Positions 8,193 through 20,065 are shown, counted from the stretch's first letter. The stretch is DNA of 64,000 nt from Pseudanabaena sp. Salubria-1 (GCA_023336205.1 JALQCR010000003.1:62001-126000); one strand, 5' to 3'. Notes: generated by a model not told the origin, from the letters alone. Numbers and translations are program-made.

Positions 8193-9281
8193 CTAAACTA
8201 CAGTCGCAGATGCGTCAATCTTAACTTCAGGCTCTCTATCTTTAAAGAAGTCCAAGCGACCATAAAGAGATTCACTAAAGAGAATTGCTAAGAATACGAT
8301 GCCTTGAAATAGCAATACAGTAGCATCTGGCAGTCCAAACGATCTCTGAAGAGCGCTACCACTTGCCAGAATACCGCCCATCAATACAGCAACAAGTACC
8401 GCTACTAAGGGATTTTGTCTAGCGATAAAGGCAACTAAAATACCGCTATAGCCATAGCCAGAAATTAATGAGGCATTTGCGCTTCCATGAATAGCTGCTA
8501 CTTCCACCATCCCTGCTAGCCCAGCACAGGAACCACCCAAGAAGGTCACAATTAATGTAAGTTTGCCAACTGGTAAGCCTGCAATTTTAGCAGCACGAAT
8601 ATTGCCACCGACAGTGCGAACTGCAAATCCAAAAGTGGTGCGATGAATCAAAAAATAAGCGATCGCACAGGCAACTAGTCCATAAATTAGACCGTAATGC
8701 ACTCTTGTATTGGGAATACTTTGCAGCATATTAATCGCTGAAAGTGGAAAACTAGAGGGCTTATTTAACGTAGAAGGATCACGCATTGGACCTTCTACTA
8801 AGGTGTTAAGAACCGCGATCGCAATGTAATTCATTAACAAACTACTAATAGTTTCATTAACACCGCGATAGTACTTAATCGCGCCTACAAACATGATCCA
8901 TAGACCACCTGCGATAAGACCGCCCATTGCCATCGCAATCTGTACAATCACAGAGGGCAAAGAAGCTAGTGATAGACCAACTGCGATCGCGCCAAGTCCA
9001 CCAACAATTAAAGCTCCTTCATTGCCAATAATCGTCAATCCCAACATTGCAGGTAGAGCAGTGCATAAACAGGTCAGCATCAATGGAGCGGCTCGAATTA
9101 AGGTTCCTTGCCAAGAGAAGCTACTACCGAACGCAGATGAATAAATCGTTCCATAAATTGCGATCGGATTTTTGCCTTGGACAGCACAAAAAATCCCGAA
9201 AATTACTAATGAAGCAAGTAATGCTCCTAATGGAAGAAGAAAATTCTCAGATGTTGAACGCCAGCGATCGCGTATATTCAT
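8193..9281 (-). CDS. ABC importer permease, BMP/nucleoside type (first permease)
   Basis: 362-residue inner-membrane permease with about nine hydrophobic segments. NPIAIYGTIYSSAFGSSFSW and MLGLTIIGNEGALIVGGLGA near the N-terminus are typical for this permease family, and FAVRTVGGNIRAAKIAGLPVG resembles the coupling helix. I start at ATG 9281 (MNIRDRWRSTSENFLL); the 18 codons upstream are a read-out of the neighbouring palindrome. It forms a heteromeric channel with the product of 7155-8087. Confidence 0.88.
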   Translation of the reverse strand: MNIRDRWRSTSENFLLPLGALLASLVIFGIFCAVQGKNPIAIYGTIYSSAFGSSFSWQGTLIRAAPLMLTCLCTALPAMLGLTIIGNEGALIVGGLGAIAVGLSLASLPSVIVQIAMAMGGLIAGGLWIMFVGAIKYYRGVNETISSLLMNYIAIAVLNTLVEGPMRDPSTLNKPSSFPLSAINMLQSIPNTRVHYGLIYGLVACAIAYFLIHRTTFGFAVRTVGGNIRAAKIAGLPVGKLTLIVTFLGGSCAGLAGMVEVAAIHGSANASLISGYGYSGILVAFIARQNPLVAVLVAVLMGGILASGSALQRSFGLPDATVLLFQGIVFLAILFSESLYGRLDFFKDREPEVKIDASATVV

Positions 9282-9308
9282 ATAGTTAGTTCTCAAATGA
9301 ATGAAATT

Positions 9309-9361
9309 ACAAATAAAAAGATTTAAAACTTGCAAAGCAAGTTTTAAATCTTTTTATTTGT
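9309..9361. repeat. Perfect 25-bp-arm palindrome, AAA triloop
   Basis: ACAAATAAAAAGATTTAAAA continues to CTTGC, then loop AAA, then the exact complement. The right arm ends at 9361, one base before the stop codon (9362-9364) of the binding-protein gene. The centre GC-AAA-GC matches the pattern of the other palindromes. Confidence 0.8.
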
Positions 9362-10558
9362 TTAGCCTTTAACGCTTCCAATCACACCTTCAACAAACCA
9401 ATCCATCTTTTCCAGATCTGGATCGATCTGTTTGAATTCCTTGCCCTTAGCAATCACAACCTTGCCAGTGTTATCCTTCATTTCGCCAGCATAAATAATC
9501 ATGCTGCCATCTTTAAACTTAGCCATAACAGTTTCGGCTTCCTTCTTAGCCGCAGCGCTAACTGCACTTCCAAAGGGTGAGACTTTACAGAAACCTTCCT
9601 TAAGACCACCGCGCAAAACGTGAGGAATGCCTCCATCCATAAGCGTCTTACCTGATTTGAGGAGTTCAACATACTTGGTGTAGACATTAGTCCAATCCCA
9701 TTCTGCCCCAGTTAGATATCCATTTGGAGCAAGAGATGCTTGATTAGTATGATAGCCCGTGCAGAATACTTTTCGTTTCTCTGCGGTTTCCATCACAACT
9801 TTTGGACTGTCTACGTGACAGGTTAAGACATCTACACCTTGATCAACCATGCTGTTGGCTGCTTCAGCTTCTTTGACTGGAACTGACCAATCGCCTGTGA
9901 AGATGACTTGAACTGTAGCTTTAGGATTAACGCTACGAGCACCAAGGGTGTAGCTGTTAATATTGCGAACTACCTGCGGAATTGGTTTTGCGGCTACAAA
10001 TCCTAACTTGCCAGACTTAGTTGATAGCCCTGCTACTACACCTGCAACATACTGAGCTTCATCAATGTAACCATAGTAACTACCGACATTCTTGGGGGTT
10101 TTGCCTTCCGTGTACAAGCCGCCGCAATGGAAGAATTGCACTTTGGGATTAGCTGGCGCTAATTTGAGAATGTGAGGATCGAAGTAACCAAAAGATGTAG
10201 GGAAAAGTGCTGTAACACCATTTTGGTTGATCATACCAAGCATGGTTTCTTGGACTACGGCAGTTTCTGCAACGCTAGCTTCACTGAATGTCTTAACCCC
10301 AGGAAGCTTAGCGATCGCTGTTTCGCCCTCAAAATGAGCTTGACTATAACCAAAATCATCTTTTGGTCCAACATAGATAAACCCAATATTCAGCATGGTA
10401 GCAGCAGGCGAGCCTGGCGCACTTGGAGCACCAGTGGTTGCTGTACTAGTTGGTTTCTGTTCTGTACAACCGACCCAGAGTTGAGACGTTGCGCCAAATG
10501 CGGCTGTTGCGATCGCGCCTCGGATAAACTTGCGACGTGGAATATAAATTGGGCTCAT
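9362..10558 (-). CDS. BMP-family substrate-binding lipoprotein
   Basis: 398-residue periplasmic binding protein of an ABC importer. The N-terminus has a twin-arginine-like PRRKFIRG, a hydrophobic stretch, and a Cys after LWVG that could be a lipobox. The mature part begins LNIGFIYVGPKDDFGYSQAH, typical of BmpA/PnrA proteins, many of which bind nucleosides. VDVLTCHVDSPKVVMETAEK and YHTNQASLAPNGYLTGAEWDW belong to the ligand cleft. It is the first gene of the operon with the two permeases downstream; the gaps hold palindromes. Confidence 0.9.
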   Translation of the reverse strand: MSPIYIPRRKFIRGAIATAAFGATSQLWVGCTEQKPTSTATTGAPSAPGSPAATMLNIGFIYVGPKDDFGYSQAHFEGETAIAKLPGVKTFSEASVAETAVVQETMLGMINQNGVTALFPTSFGYFDPHILKLAPANPKVQFFHCGGLYTEGKTPKNVGSYYGYIDEAQYVAGVVAGLSTKSGKLGFVAAKPIPQVVRNINSYTLGARSVNPKATVQVIFTGDWSVPVKEAEAANSMVDQGVDVLTCHVDSPKVVMETAEKRKVFCTGYHTNQASLAPNGYLTGAEWDWTNVYTKYVELLKSGKTLMDGGIPHVLRGGLKEGFCKVSPFGSAVSAAAKKEAETVMAKFKDGSMIIYAGEMKDNTGKVVIAKGKEFKQIDPDLEKMDWFVEGVIGSVKG

Positions 10559-10696
10559 GCCTTCACACCTTGAAAAGATTGAATGTAATTGCGAGAAAAA
10601 AATAATACAAGAAATCTACACTGCATTAGAAGCTAGCAAATATTATCTTCAACAAATGTATTACTAACTACTTGCGGCACTGAGATATCTATTTCA

Positions 10697-10733
10697 AATA
10701 CGAAAGGGTGTGCAAAGCACACCCTTTCGTATT
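10697..10733. terminator. Palindrome downstream of the porin gene
   Basis: 17-bp perfect arms AATACGAAAGGGTGTGC and complement with an AAA triloop. It lies 3' of the leftward porin gene (stop at 10752), where a terminator is expected, and upstream of the lipoprotein gene. Confidence 0.6.
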
Positions 10734-10751
10734 CGGAAGCTTACACTTTAA

Positions 10752-12500
10752 TTAGAAGCTAAACACTGCCTGCAAATTACCAATAAACACGGTTGGATTA
10801 GTGGAGAAGTTGTTAGGATTGAAAATGAAGTAAGCAGAGGGAACCAAAGTAATATTCTTGGTTAGAGGATAGATATAAGAGAATTCAAGATCGTACTGTG
10901 TACCATCATTGCCTCTACCAGAAACGAGTACGTTGCTGCTATCGCCAAACTTGTAAGGTACAGCAAAGGAAACCATCGCCTGAGCACCTTCTTTGAACAA
11001 GTCAGGGAATGCTGCTCCAATTTGGAAGGTATATTGGTTGACATTCGCGGAGCCACCAGCAGATCTATTGAGGTTAGTGGTTCCATACCCATAACGACCA
11101 AACAGACCAAATCCTTTGGTTACCAACCAATCAAAGTTGGCTGCAAAGATATCAGACTGTCCATTGACAAAGCCTGTAGTTGTAGTAGCTTGGAGCGATG
11201 GAGAACCACCAACACGACCCAAAGCATCTGCAGTAATATTGCCATGACTATAGATGAGTCGGAGCTTAAAAGAGTCACTTGGTTTGAAACCAAGTTCGGC
11301 AGTAATATTATTTGTACCACCAGTTAGACCTTGCGTTGGGGAGGCTGCTGAATTAGTAGTGAAAAATTCATTGCTTTCTGCCAAGTAGCCAACTTTGAAG
11401 TCAAACATGTTTCCCAAAGGAGTCATGAAGATCGCACCCGCGCCACGCTTAGCATCACTCAACAATGAGTTGTTGATAGATGCAAAAGTGGTGTTCCAAG
11501 GATAGATGAATCTGTTCCCATCAAAGTACTTATAGAAGTTGACGCGAGGACCAACGACTAAAGTTGCTTTTTCAAATACAGGGAAGGTATAGGAAAGCTC
11601 GCGCAAAACAAAAGTGTTCGCTGTGGCTCCAGCGGTTTGATCGGTAAATGTGGTAGCCGTGGTATTGAAGAAACCAGCCGATCCATAAGCATTGGAATAA
11701 GCAGAATTACCATTGCCAACAGCGAGTTGAGTTATTAAGCTATCCTTGCCAGTGAATGAGGTGTTTAGGGTCAACCATACCAAACCACTCATAGTTACGT
11801 TTGGAGCGTTTCCAGTTGTAGGAAGGCTTCTACCGGGATTTGCAGGGTCTGGGATTAGAGAGTCTCTCAGAACACCAGCACCTGAACCACCAGTGACGTT
11901 AAAGAAGGCAAGACCACTGAGCTTGGTAGTAGTAGAGAACTGTTGAGCCTCTAGCTTCTCGACCTTAGCGTCTAATGCATCAACACGACCACGTAGAGTC
12001 GCTAGCTCAGCCGCAAACTCTTCTTGAAGCTTTTGCAGAGTAGCAAGGTCTTCTTTGCTAACCTTGTCAGCTAGTCCTGCGGAGATGATTTCATTGATCT
12101 TGTCCAGACAAGCATTCAAACCAGCGGCAAATTCATAGCGGCTTGTTGCTTGTTTCCCGCGAAAGGTACGGTCAGGATAACCAGCAATACAGCCATAGCG
12201 CTCGACTAAAGACTGTAAAGCAGTGAAAGCCCAATCTGTAGGCTTAACATCGCTCAACTGAGATACAGAAGTGACGTTTTGAGCTAGTTCCTTGGGGCGA
12301 TTTAACTCTGTGTTAATGGCACGAATCGTTTCTGATTCATTCATCTTAACTTCTGTTACAGGCAGTGATGACTGCAATGCTGGAACAGAGGTAGATTGTG
12401 CCTGAACTCGAACTTGATTTTGCGTCTCAGCATTTGCGCCTGTAGCCGTAGCTAGCAAGCTCAAGCCTAATAGAACTGAGAGATTACTGACTTTTTTCAT
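10752..12500 (-). CDS. SLH-domain OprB-type porin (cyanobacterial outer membrane)
   Basis: 582 residues. A Sec signal peptide (MKKVSNLSVLLGLSLLATAT, GANA cleavage) is followed by an S-layer-homology domain at about 80-140 (VSQLSDVKPTDWAFTALQSL, GYPDRTFRGKQATSRYEFAA), which anchors to the cell wall. A coiled coil spans about 150-190 (LQKLQEEFAAELATLRGRVD). The rest is a beta-rich OprB-like barrel ending in Phe (LQAVFSF), as expected for outer-membrane insertion. These porins pass small solutes and inorganic ions in cyanobacteria. Monocistronic, with no gene for 150 bp upstream. Confidence 0.95.
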   Translation of the reverse strand: MKKVSNLSVLLGLSLLATATGANAETQNQVRVQAQSTSVPALQSSLPVTEVKMNESETIRAINTELNRPKELAQNVTSVSQLSDVKPTDWAFTALQSLVERYGCIAGYPDRTFRGKQATSRYEFAAGLNACLDKINEIISAGLADKVSKEDLATLQKLQEEFAAELATLRGRVDALDAKVEKLEAQQFSTTTKLSGLAFFNVTGGSGAGVLRDSLIPDPANPGRSLPTTGNAPNVTMSGLVWLTLNTSFTGKDSLITQLAVGNGNSAYSNAYGSAGFFNTTATTFTDQTAGATANTFVLRELSYTFPVFEKATLVVGPRVNFYKYFDGNRFIYPWNTTFASINNSLLSDAKRGAGAIFMTPLGNMFDFKVGYLAESNEFFTTNSAASPTQGLTGGTNNITAELGFKPSDSFKLRLIYSHGNITADALGRVGGSPSLQATTTTGFVNGQSDIFAANFDWLVTKGFGLFGRYGYGTTNLNRSAGGSANVNQYTFQIGAAFPDLFKEGAQAMVSFAVPYKFGDSSNVLVSGRGNDGTQYDLEFSYIYPLTKNITLVPSAYFIFNPNNFSTNPTVFIGNLQAVFSF

Positions 12501-12652
12501 TCCTTCACACCATAAAAAGAAAATATGTTCGACATCTATAACTAAATAATTTAGTTAAGTACTAACTAACTACGTTTAGCTACATTTGTTTAAGATGCAT
12601 ATATTGGAAGCTAACAAAATCAGTCAACCACAAATGTATTCGTAAATACAAT

Positions 12653-14157
<1,505 letters not shown>

Positions 14158-14306
14158 TTATGATCCTAATTCTAATATTTTATTTTTGTGTAAGTGTTTA
14201 AACAATTTCTAATTGTATCGCACTCATGTCAATGGCTAAACGAGTCTAGGGCTTATCCCAAAATTCATCTGGAGCGAAAAAATGCGATTGCCCCAAACGC
14301 AGTTCT

Positions 14307-15215
14307 CTATTCCACGCGATAACCAAGATCAGACAATTGAAAACGAGACGAACGCCATTTGGGTTGGACTTTTACAAACATTTCCAAATGCACTGAACCC
14401 ATAATCATCTTCTGCATTTGTAGTCTTGCCTGCGTGCCAATCTCCTTCAGCATTTGCCCCTTCTTGCCAATCAAAATCCCCTTTTGCGAATCTCGTTCTA
14501 CATGAATTGTTGCCATTACCCTTGTGATTTTCGGCTGTTCGTCTACCTGATCGATACTAATCGCAACAGAATGCGGAATTTCTTCGCGAGTAAGCAAAAG
14601 AATTTGTTCGCGAATTAGCTCGCCCATAATAAAGCGCTCAGGCTGATCGGTGACTAAGTCTGGTGGATAGTAATAGGGACCGAGAGGCAGGCGATCGCAC
14701 ATCATTGCTTGTAAAGCCTCTAATCCTTCACCCGTGATTGATGAAAATTTAGCCACTTGCCAACTATGCTCTGAGGCAAAACTCTCATAACCACTAAAGG
14801 TATCTCCAGAATCATCGCTAAGGGTATCAATTTTATTGATTCCTAAAATCGTAGGAACTTTGCTCTGTAAGATAGTCTCAGCAACAAAGCGATCGCCTGT
14901 TCCCATGCGATCGCTACCATCAACCAGCAAAACAGTCATATCAACGGAAGAGATTGCCCCGATCGCATTTTTGACAATCGTTTGCCCGAGCAAATGGTGT
15001 GGTTTGTGAATCCCAGGGGTATCCACAAGGACGATTTGCGCTTCAGGTAATGTCAAGATTCCCCGTAATCGATTGCGCGTAGTTTGAGCAACGGGCGAAG
15101 TTATCGCAATCTTTTGACCAATGAGGGCATTGAGCAAAGTGGACTTACCAACATTTGGTCGTCCAACTAATGCTACAAAACCTGATTTAAAACCTTCGCC
15201 CGACTCTGGAATCAT
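14307..15215 (-). CDS. era: GTPase Era
   Basis: 302-residue Ras-like GTPase needed for 30S maturation. G1 GRPNVGKST at 18-26, switch region ITSPVAQTTRNR, G3 DTPGIHKP, G4 NKID and G5 SSITGEG are present. The C-terminal KH domain has GILIGKKGQMLKEIG and binds the 3' end of 16S rRNA. Length and motif order match Era. It runs leftward with about 150 bp before tgt. Confidence 0.96.
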   Translation of the reverse strand: MIPESGEGFKSGFVALVGRPNVGKSTLLNALIGQKIAITSPVAQTTRNRLRGILTLPEAQIVLVDTPGIHKPHHLLGQTIVKNAIGAISSVDMTVLLVDGSDRMGTGDRFVAETILQSKVPTILGINKIDTLSDDSGDTFSGYESFASEHSWQVAKFSSITGEGLEALQAMMCDRLPLGPYYYPPDLVTDQPERFIMGELIREQILLLTREEIPHSVAISIDQVDEQPKITRVMATIHVERDSQKGILIGKKGQMLKEIGTQARLQMQKMIMGSVHLEMFVKVQPKWRSSRFQLSDLGYRVE

Positions 15216-15382
15216 GATTATTTGCGATCGTTGTGTTAAAACATTTTAAGTGATGATGGCAGCTATAGTGTTTTGCTAATGATTGAGTACTCATTTACAA
15301 AACGCTATAGTAAAATTCTGATGAGATCGAAGCATTTCTTTCATTGGCTGCTACAGATGAAAATGAGGATAATGTGGAAATA

Positions 15383-15418
15383 AAAGCTAAAAAACGCCAT
15401 ATAGCGTTTTTTAGCTTT
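15383..15418. terminator. Hairpin 3' of the NRPS cluster
   Basis: 15-bp perfect arms AAAGCTAAAAAACGC / GCGTTTTTTAGCTTT with loop CATATA, just past the original stop codon of the last NRPS gene (15435-15437). It probably ends the leftward cluster transcript. A weaker imperfect palindrome at about 15262-15310 separates it from era. Confidence 0.6.
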
Positions 15419-15434
15419 GTGCTGCAACTCAAAT

Positions 15435-15535
15435 TTAATCTTCTATTGTCTGGATAATTTGACCTATTTCCTCACAAAAAGGATCCTCCATTAACTCAAG
15501 GTGATCGCATTTAATCTTTGCCAGATGAACTTTAC
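15435..15535 (-). pseudogene. 3' end of the terminal NRPS gene (thioesterase tail, cut off by IS copy 2)
   Basis: This stretch encodes KVHLAKIKCDHLELMEDPF and a short tail to a TAA at 15435-15437. It is the last ~33 residues of the thioesterase; the His in CDHLELM is the expected catalytic histidine. Joining it to the middle fragment after removing the IS and a 4-bp duplication (TTAC/TTAC) restores frame exactly. As sequenced it has no start and is not translated with the rest. Confidence 0.85.
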
Positions 15536-16793
15536 CTGAGATCTTGCACCATTCCTGAAAGAGTTAAGTAGGAATGGGTTTGAGAATAATTTCAAACCCA
15601 TGACGAGCAGCAATATCGGCACTAATTTGGAGATACCTAAGAAGTTTCAACCAAAGGACAGAAGGAAATAAAACGGAAAGTGTCAAATCACAGGTAGCTT
15701 TCCAGTCCAAGACAGGAGGACTCGACCATTGATCAATCCAATGGGCCAAAAGATAAGCAAGCAGAGAGAGGATAAGCCAACGATAAACACCAAGTTTTGT
15801 AGATTGCCCAAAACAATGCAAACCAAAGCGATGTTTGATGGTTTTGAAGAATCCCTCAATCGCCCAACGCTTACGACCTAACATCACCAGATAAGCACCA
15901 GAATAAGGATGAGAAGAGACAACAAAGCGTAACTCCCGTTTACTATCAGCTCTTTTGAGCCAAAACCAAGAGATCGTCAAAGGCTGAGTTAGCCCTTCTA
16001 GCAAAATTTGTTGTCCACGTTTGCCATGACGATAAAGTTGTTTGACTGTACGGCCATCTTGAAGTTTACGATTGTTGCGTACACCGACAACGATGCGCCA
16101 AGTCTTGGCGCGGACAGTATTGAAAAACTTCACCGTACTAAACTCAGTATCAGCAAGGACAATCACAGTCTTGCCTTGGGTTAGTTGCTTGGGTACTGTC
16201 CCCAATAACTTACAAGCTAAGTCAGAGGGACTGGGGTATCCTTTGCCGCGCCATACTCTAAAACTCCATGGTACGCGCCACTCTCCATAGACCAGATACA
16301 GTACAACCAGATGTAGTCCTCGCTTTCCGTTTAGTATTCTCACCCATGGGTCTGGTTCGTTTTGGGTGGGATTGCTCAAATGTAAAAACTTGCCGCTTTT
16401 TTCTAGGGTAGTCAAGTCTATCAGTATCTTTAATGGCACTTGTTTCGATGGGCGATGCTTGGCGATTTGTCCCAAAATAGCCTGCCGTGTTGACCGAATT
16501 ACTGCTCTCGTTGACCAGTTATAGTGATTGAGAAATCGGCTGAGTGCACTCGCTGATTTTATCTGTGTATGTTCTGGATAAGGATGCCTTTGTGCTTCGA
16601 GAAATAGTCCTAGTATTGCATTGAGACTTGCTGTTTGATACACACTTGGCATCAAACACAGAAGACTATACACTAGCCCTTGGGCGTGCTTAACGATGCT
16701 TTCCATGCTCGTTATTTAATTTACTACTACGCCCTTTTTTTCACATTTCTGCTCTTTCTGCAACCCCTTTTCTTGAATGGTGCAAGATCTCAG
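15536..16793 (-). mobile_element. Insertion sequence copy 2 (1258 bp)
   Basis: Same length, ends and transposase as copy 1. The flanking duplication TTAC/TTAC is perfect. It interrupts the thioesterase domain of the last NRPS gene 33 codons before its stop. Confidence 0.95.
15564..16706 (-). CDS. DDE transposase of IS copy 2
   Basis: 380 residues, identical in translation to the transposase at 2221-3363 (D97, D186, E284 with R-x3-E-x6-K). Here it lies in the same orientation as the interrupted NRPS gene. Confidence 0.93.
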   Translation of the reverse strand: MESIVKHAQGLVYSLLCLMPSVYQTASLNAILGLFLEAQRHPYPEHTQIKSASALSRFLNHYNWSTRAVIRSTRQAILGQIAKHRPSKQVPLKILIDLTTLEKSGKFLHLSNPTQNEPDPWVRILNGKRGLHLVVLYLVYGEWRVPWSFRVWRGKGYPSPSDLACKLLGTVPKQLTQGKTVIVLADTEFSTVKFFNTVRAKTWRIVVGVRNNRKLQDGRTVKQLYRHGKRGQQILLEGLTQPLTISWFWLKRADSKRELRFVVSSHPYSGAYLVMLGRKRWAIEGFFKTIKHRFGLHCFGQSTKLGVYRWLILSLLAYLLAHWIDQWSSPPVLDWKATCDLTLSVLFPSVLWLKLLRYLQISADIAARHGFEIILKPIPT

Positions 16794-18781
16794 TTACCCT
16801 TAAACAAATTACCCCAACCAAAGCTAGGAAATAACCAAGAGAGATCAAAATGTTTGATCTCTTTCTGTCCATGAACAATTTGCTCACTTCCAATAATCAA
16901 CAAAATGTTCCCACGGTATGGTTTAGGAACGTAGTCTCGACTAGCCTTTCCAAGAACATCAAAAGCCTCTTGATCAAACTCATATTCCTCCCTATTTGTT
17001 TCAGACTTTAATTTATCAGGATCAGACTGTGAACGATTGAACCTCGCTCTGATGTAATGCCACTTATCCCTAAGAGACATCTTAGAGAGCCGAAACAAAT
17101 GAAATCTGAGCGAACCCACATAAGAATTTATACTATGAGCTAGTTCAAAGAACTTTGATTTCCCAAACGTATCAATTAGTGAGACTAAATCAACTTGTTT
17201 ACCCATATTTTGTAACTGTTGAGCCATTTCTAAGGCAACCAGACCGTTGTAGCACCAACCTCCTAAAGAATAAGAACCATCAGGCTGTGCACTCAACAAC
17301 TCATCTACTAGCAAAGTTGAGATCCTAGAAATATAGTTATCATAAGAATTCATTGATATTGAAAGGCTAGCACCAGGCATTACATATACTGGACGAGTAA
17401 GTTTAAGTTTTTTGCTAGTTCTACCCTCCCCAATCCACACAAACGGTTTTGTCGAAGTGGGAGAGTCGGGCAAAGTATTGATAATTAATCCTCGCTTACC
17501 TAAGCGCAAGCCTGTTTTACCTGCACTATGAGATAGTAAAGCTCTATAATCATCAAGATTTAGACCTAGAGAACTATCTTCGTCAGAGATAGGCTCCTGT
17601 GTCTGTTCGCAAATCAACTCCGCAATTTCGGCGATAGTACTGATTTTAAATAATGAGGATAAAGGGATCTGGAAATTAAAGGCTTTTTCTATTTCTGCTA
17701 CTAGCCTTACAGACAATAAGGAATGTCCGCCCAAAGCAAAGAAATTATCATGGATGCCTACTCGCTCCACTCTCAGTATATTAGTCCATATCTTGGCTAA
17801 TAGTTCTTCCGTAGGATTACTGGGTAGAACAAATTCAGTACCTAACTGGACAATAGTTGTATCTGGTGCAGGTAAACTGCGATAATCAATTTTGCCGTTT
17901 GGGGTGATGGGCATTGCTTCTAAGAAGACAAATGCACTTGGTATCATGTAACTCGGCAGACGATCTTGCAGAAAAGTTTTTAGATCAAATTCTTGAGATT
18001 TATCTTCAGTAACAACATAGGCGACAATTCGCTTATCGCTAGGGATGTCTTCTCTGACTGTGACAACGGTTGATTGTACGTTAGGGTTTTGAGATAGAAC
18101 AGATTCTATTTCTCCTAACTCAATACGGAATCCACGAATTTTGACTTGGTTATCTATTCGTCCTATATACTCAATATTGCCATCATGTCTGTATCGAGCG
18201 ATATCTCCTGATTTGTATAGTTTGCCTGAACCAAATGGATTTGGAATAAATCTCTCTTCAGTTAACTCTAAACGATTTAGATAACCTCTAGCTAATCCAT
18301 CTCCACCAATATAGATTTCGCCTGAAATGCCGATTGGTACAGGTTGAAGAAAACTATCGAGAATATAAATTTGTGTATTGCCAATTGGCTTTCCAATGGG
18401 AATTGACTGAATAGAATTATCTAGTTGTGGAGGAATTTGATAACAACAAGCAAAAGTCGTGCTTTCTGTTGGACCATATCCATTGATGATCTGTGTGGAA
18501 GGTAAAGCTTTAATAGCTCTTTCAATATGATTAACAGAAAGAGCTTCTCCACCTGTGAGTAATTGGCAAACGCCCTCCAATGCTTTTGGATCTGTATCAA
18601 TAACTGAGTTAAAAAGTGCAGATGTTAACCACATCGTAGTAATACTATATTTCTGAATTGCTTCTTTTAAATCTCTAGCTGTAGGTACTTTTGAAGGAAA
18701 AAGTACGCACTGGGCTCCAAATAATAAAGCTCCCCAAATTTCTAAAGTGGCTGCATCAAAAGAAATTGGAGCCATTTGCAT
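16790..18781 (-). pseudogene. Terminal NRPS gene, middle fragment: rest of A domain, PCP, thioesterase
   Basis: The frame continues from the 5' part (20062-22200) after IS copy 3. It holds adenylation motifs A4-A10 (PISFDAATLEIWG, NGYGPTEST, GEIYIGGDGLARGYL, YKSGDIARY, NGKIDYRSLP), a carrier domain (NFFALGGHSLLSVRL) and a thioesterase with SLGGWCYNGLVALEMAQQL, where Cys replaces the usual nucleophilic Ser. Reading the specificity residues against GrsA gives D-A-L-W-L-G-G-T-F, close to Val codes. The frame ends in IS copy 2, so the catalytic His of the thioesterase is lost. The coding stretch runs 16794-18807; ATG 18781 is internal and has no evident ribosome-binding site. Confidence 0.88.
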
Positions 18782-18807
18782 GAATCTATTTTCAGAATTA
18801 AAGTTAA

Positions 18808-20065
18808 CTGAGATCTTGCACCATTCCTGAAAGAGTTAAGTAGGAATGGGTTTGAGAATAATTTCAAACCCATGACGAGCAGCAATATCGGCACTAATTT
18901 GGAGATACCTAAGAAGTTTCAACCAAAGGACAGAAGGAAATAAAACGGAAAGTGTCAAATCACAGGTAGCTTTCCAGTCCAAGACAGGAGGACTCGACCA
19001 TTGATCAATCCAATGGGCCAAAAGATAAGCAAGCAGAGAGAGGATAAGCCAACGATAAACACCAAGTTTTGTAGATTGCCCAAAACAATGCAAACCAAAG
19101 CGATGTTTGATGGTTTTGAAGAATCCCTCAATCGCCCAACGCTTACGACCTAACATCACCAGATAAGCACCAGAATAAGGATGAGAAGAGACAACAAAGC
19201 GTAACTCCCGTTTACTATCAGCTCTTTTGAGCCAAAACCAAGAGATCGTCAAAGGCTGAGTTAGCCCTTCTAGCAAAATTTGTTGTCCACGTTTGCCATG
19301 ACGATAAAGTTGTTTGACTGTACGGCCATCTTGAAGTTTACGATTGTTGCGTACACCGACAACGATGCGCCAAGTCTTGGCGCGGACAGTATTGAAAAAC
19401 TTCACCGTACTAAACTCAGTATCAGCAAGGACAATCACAGTCTTGCCTTGGGTTAGTTGCTTGGGTACTGTCCCCAATAACTTACAAGCTAAGTCAGAGG
19501 GACTGGGGTATCCTTTGCCGCGCCATACTCTAAAACTCCATGGTACGCGCCACTCTCCATAGACCAGATACAGTACAACCAGATGTAGTCCTCGCTTTCC
19601 GTTTAGTATTCTCACCCATGGGTCTGGTTCGTTTTGGGTGGGATTGCTCAAATGTAAAAACTTGCCGCTTTTTTCTAGGGTAGTCAAGTCTATCAGTATC
19701 TTTAATGGCACTTGTTTCGATGGGCGATGCTTGGCGATTTGTCCCAAAATAGCCTGCCGTGTTGACCGAATTACTGCTCTCGTTGACCAGTTATAGTGAT
19801 TGAGAAATCGGCTGAGTGCACTCGCTGATTTTATCTGTGTATGTTCTGGATAAGGATGCCTTTGTGCTTCGAGAAATAGTCCTAGTATTGCATTGAGACT
19901 TGCTGTTTGATACACACTTGGCATCAAACACAGAAGACTATACACTAGCCCTTGGGCGTGCTTAACGATGCTTTCCATGCTCGTTATTTAATTTACTACT
20001 ACGCCCTTTTTTTCACATTTCTGCTCTTTCTGCAACCCCTTTTCTTGAATGGTGCAAGATCTCAG
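18808..20065 (-). mobile_element. Insertion sequence copy 3 (1258 bp)
   Basis: Same element as copies 1 and 2, inserted in the adenylation domain of the last NRPS gene between motifs A3 and A4. The flanks are TTAA and GTAA (plus strand), a 4-bp duplication with one mismatch. Removing the IS and 4 bp restores the frame (2135+26-4 = 2157 nt). Confidence 0.95.
18836..19978 (-). CDS. DDE transposase of IS copy 3
   Basis: 380 residues, identical to the other two transposases of this window, in the same orientation as the interrupted NRPS gene. Confidence 0.93.
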   Translation of the reverse strand: MESIVKHAQGLVYSLLCLMPSVYQTASLNAILGLFLEAQRHPYPEHTQIKSASALSRFLNHYNWSTRAVIRSTRQAILGQIAKHRPSKQVPLKILIDLTTLEKSGKFLHLSNPTQNEPDPWVRILNGKRGLHLVVLYLVYGEWRVPWSFRVWRGKGYPSPSDLACKLLGTVPKQLTQGKTVIVLADTEFSTVKFFNTVRAKTWRIVVGVRNNRKLQDGRTVKQLYRHGKRGQQILLEGLTQPLTISWFWLKRADSKRELRFVVSSHPYSGAYLVMLGRKRWAIEGFFKTIKHRFGLHCFGQSTKLGVYRWLILSLLAYLLAHWIDQWSSPPVLDWKATCDLTLSVLFPSVLWLKLLRYLQISADIAARHGFEIILKPIPT

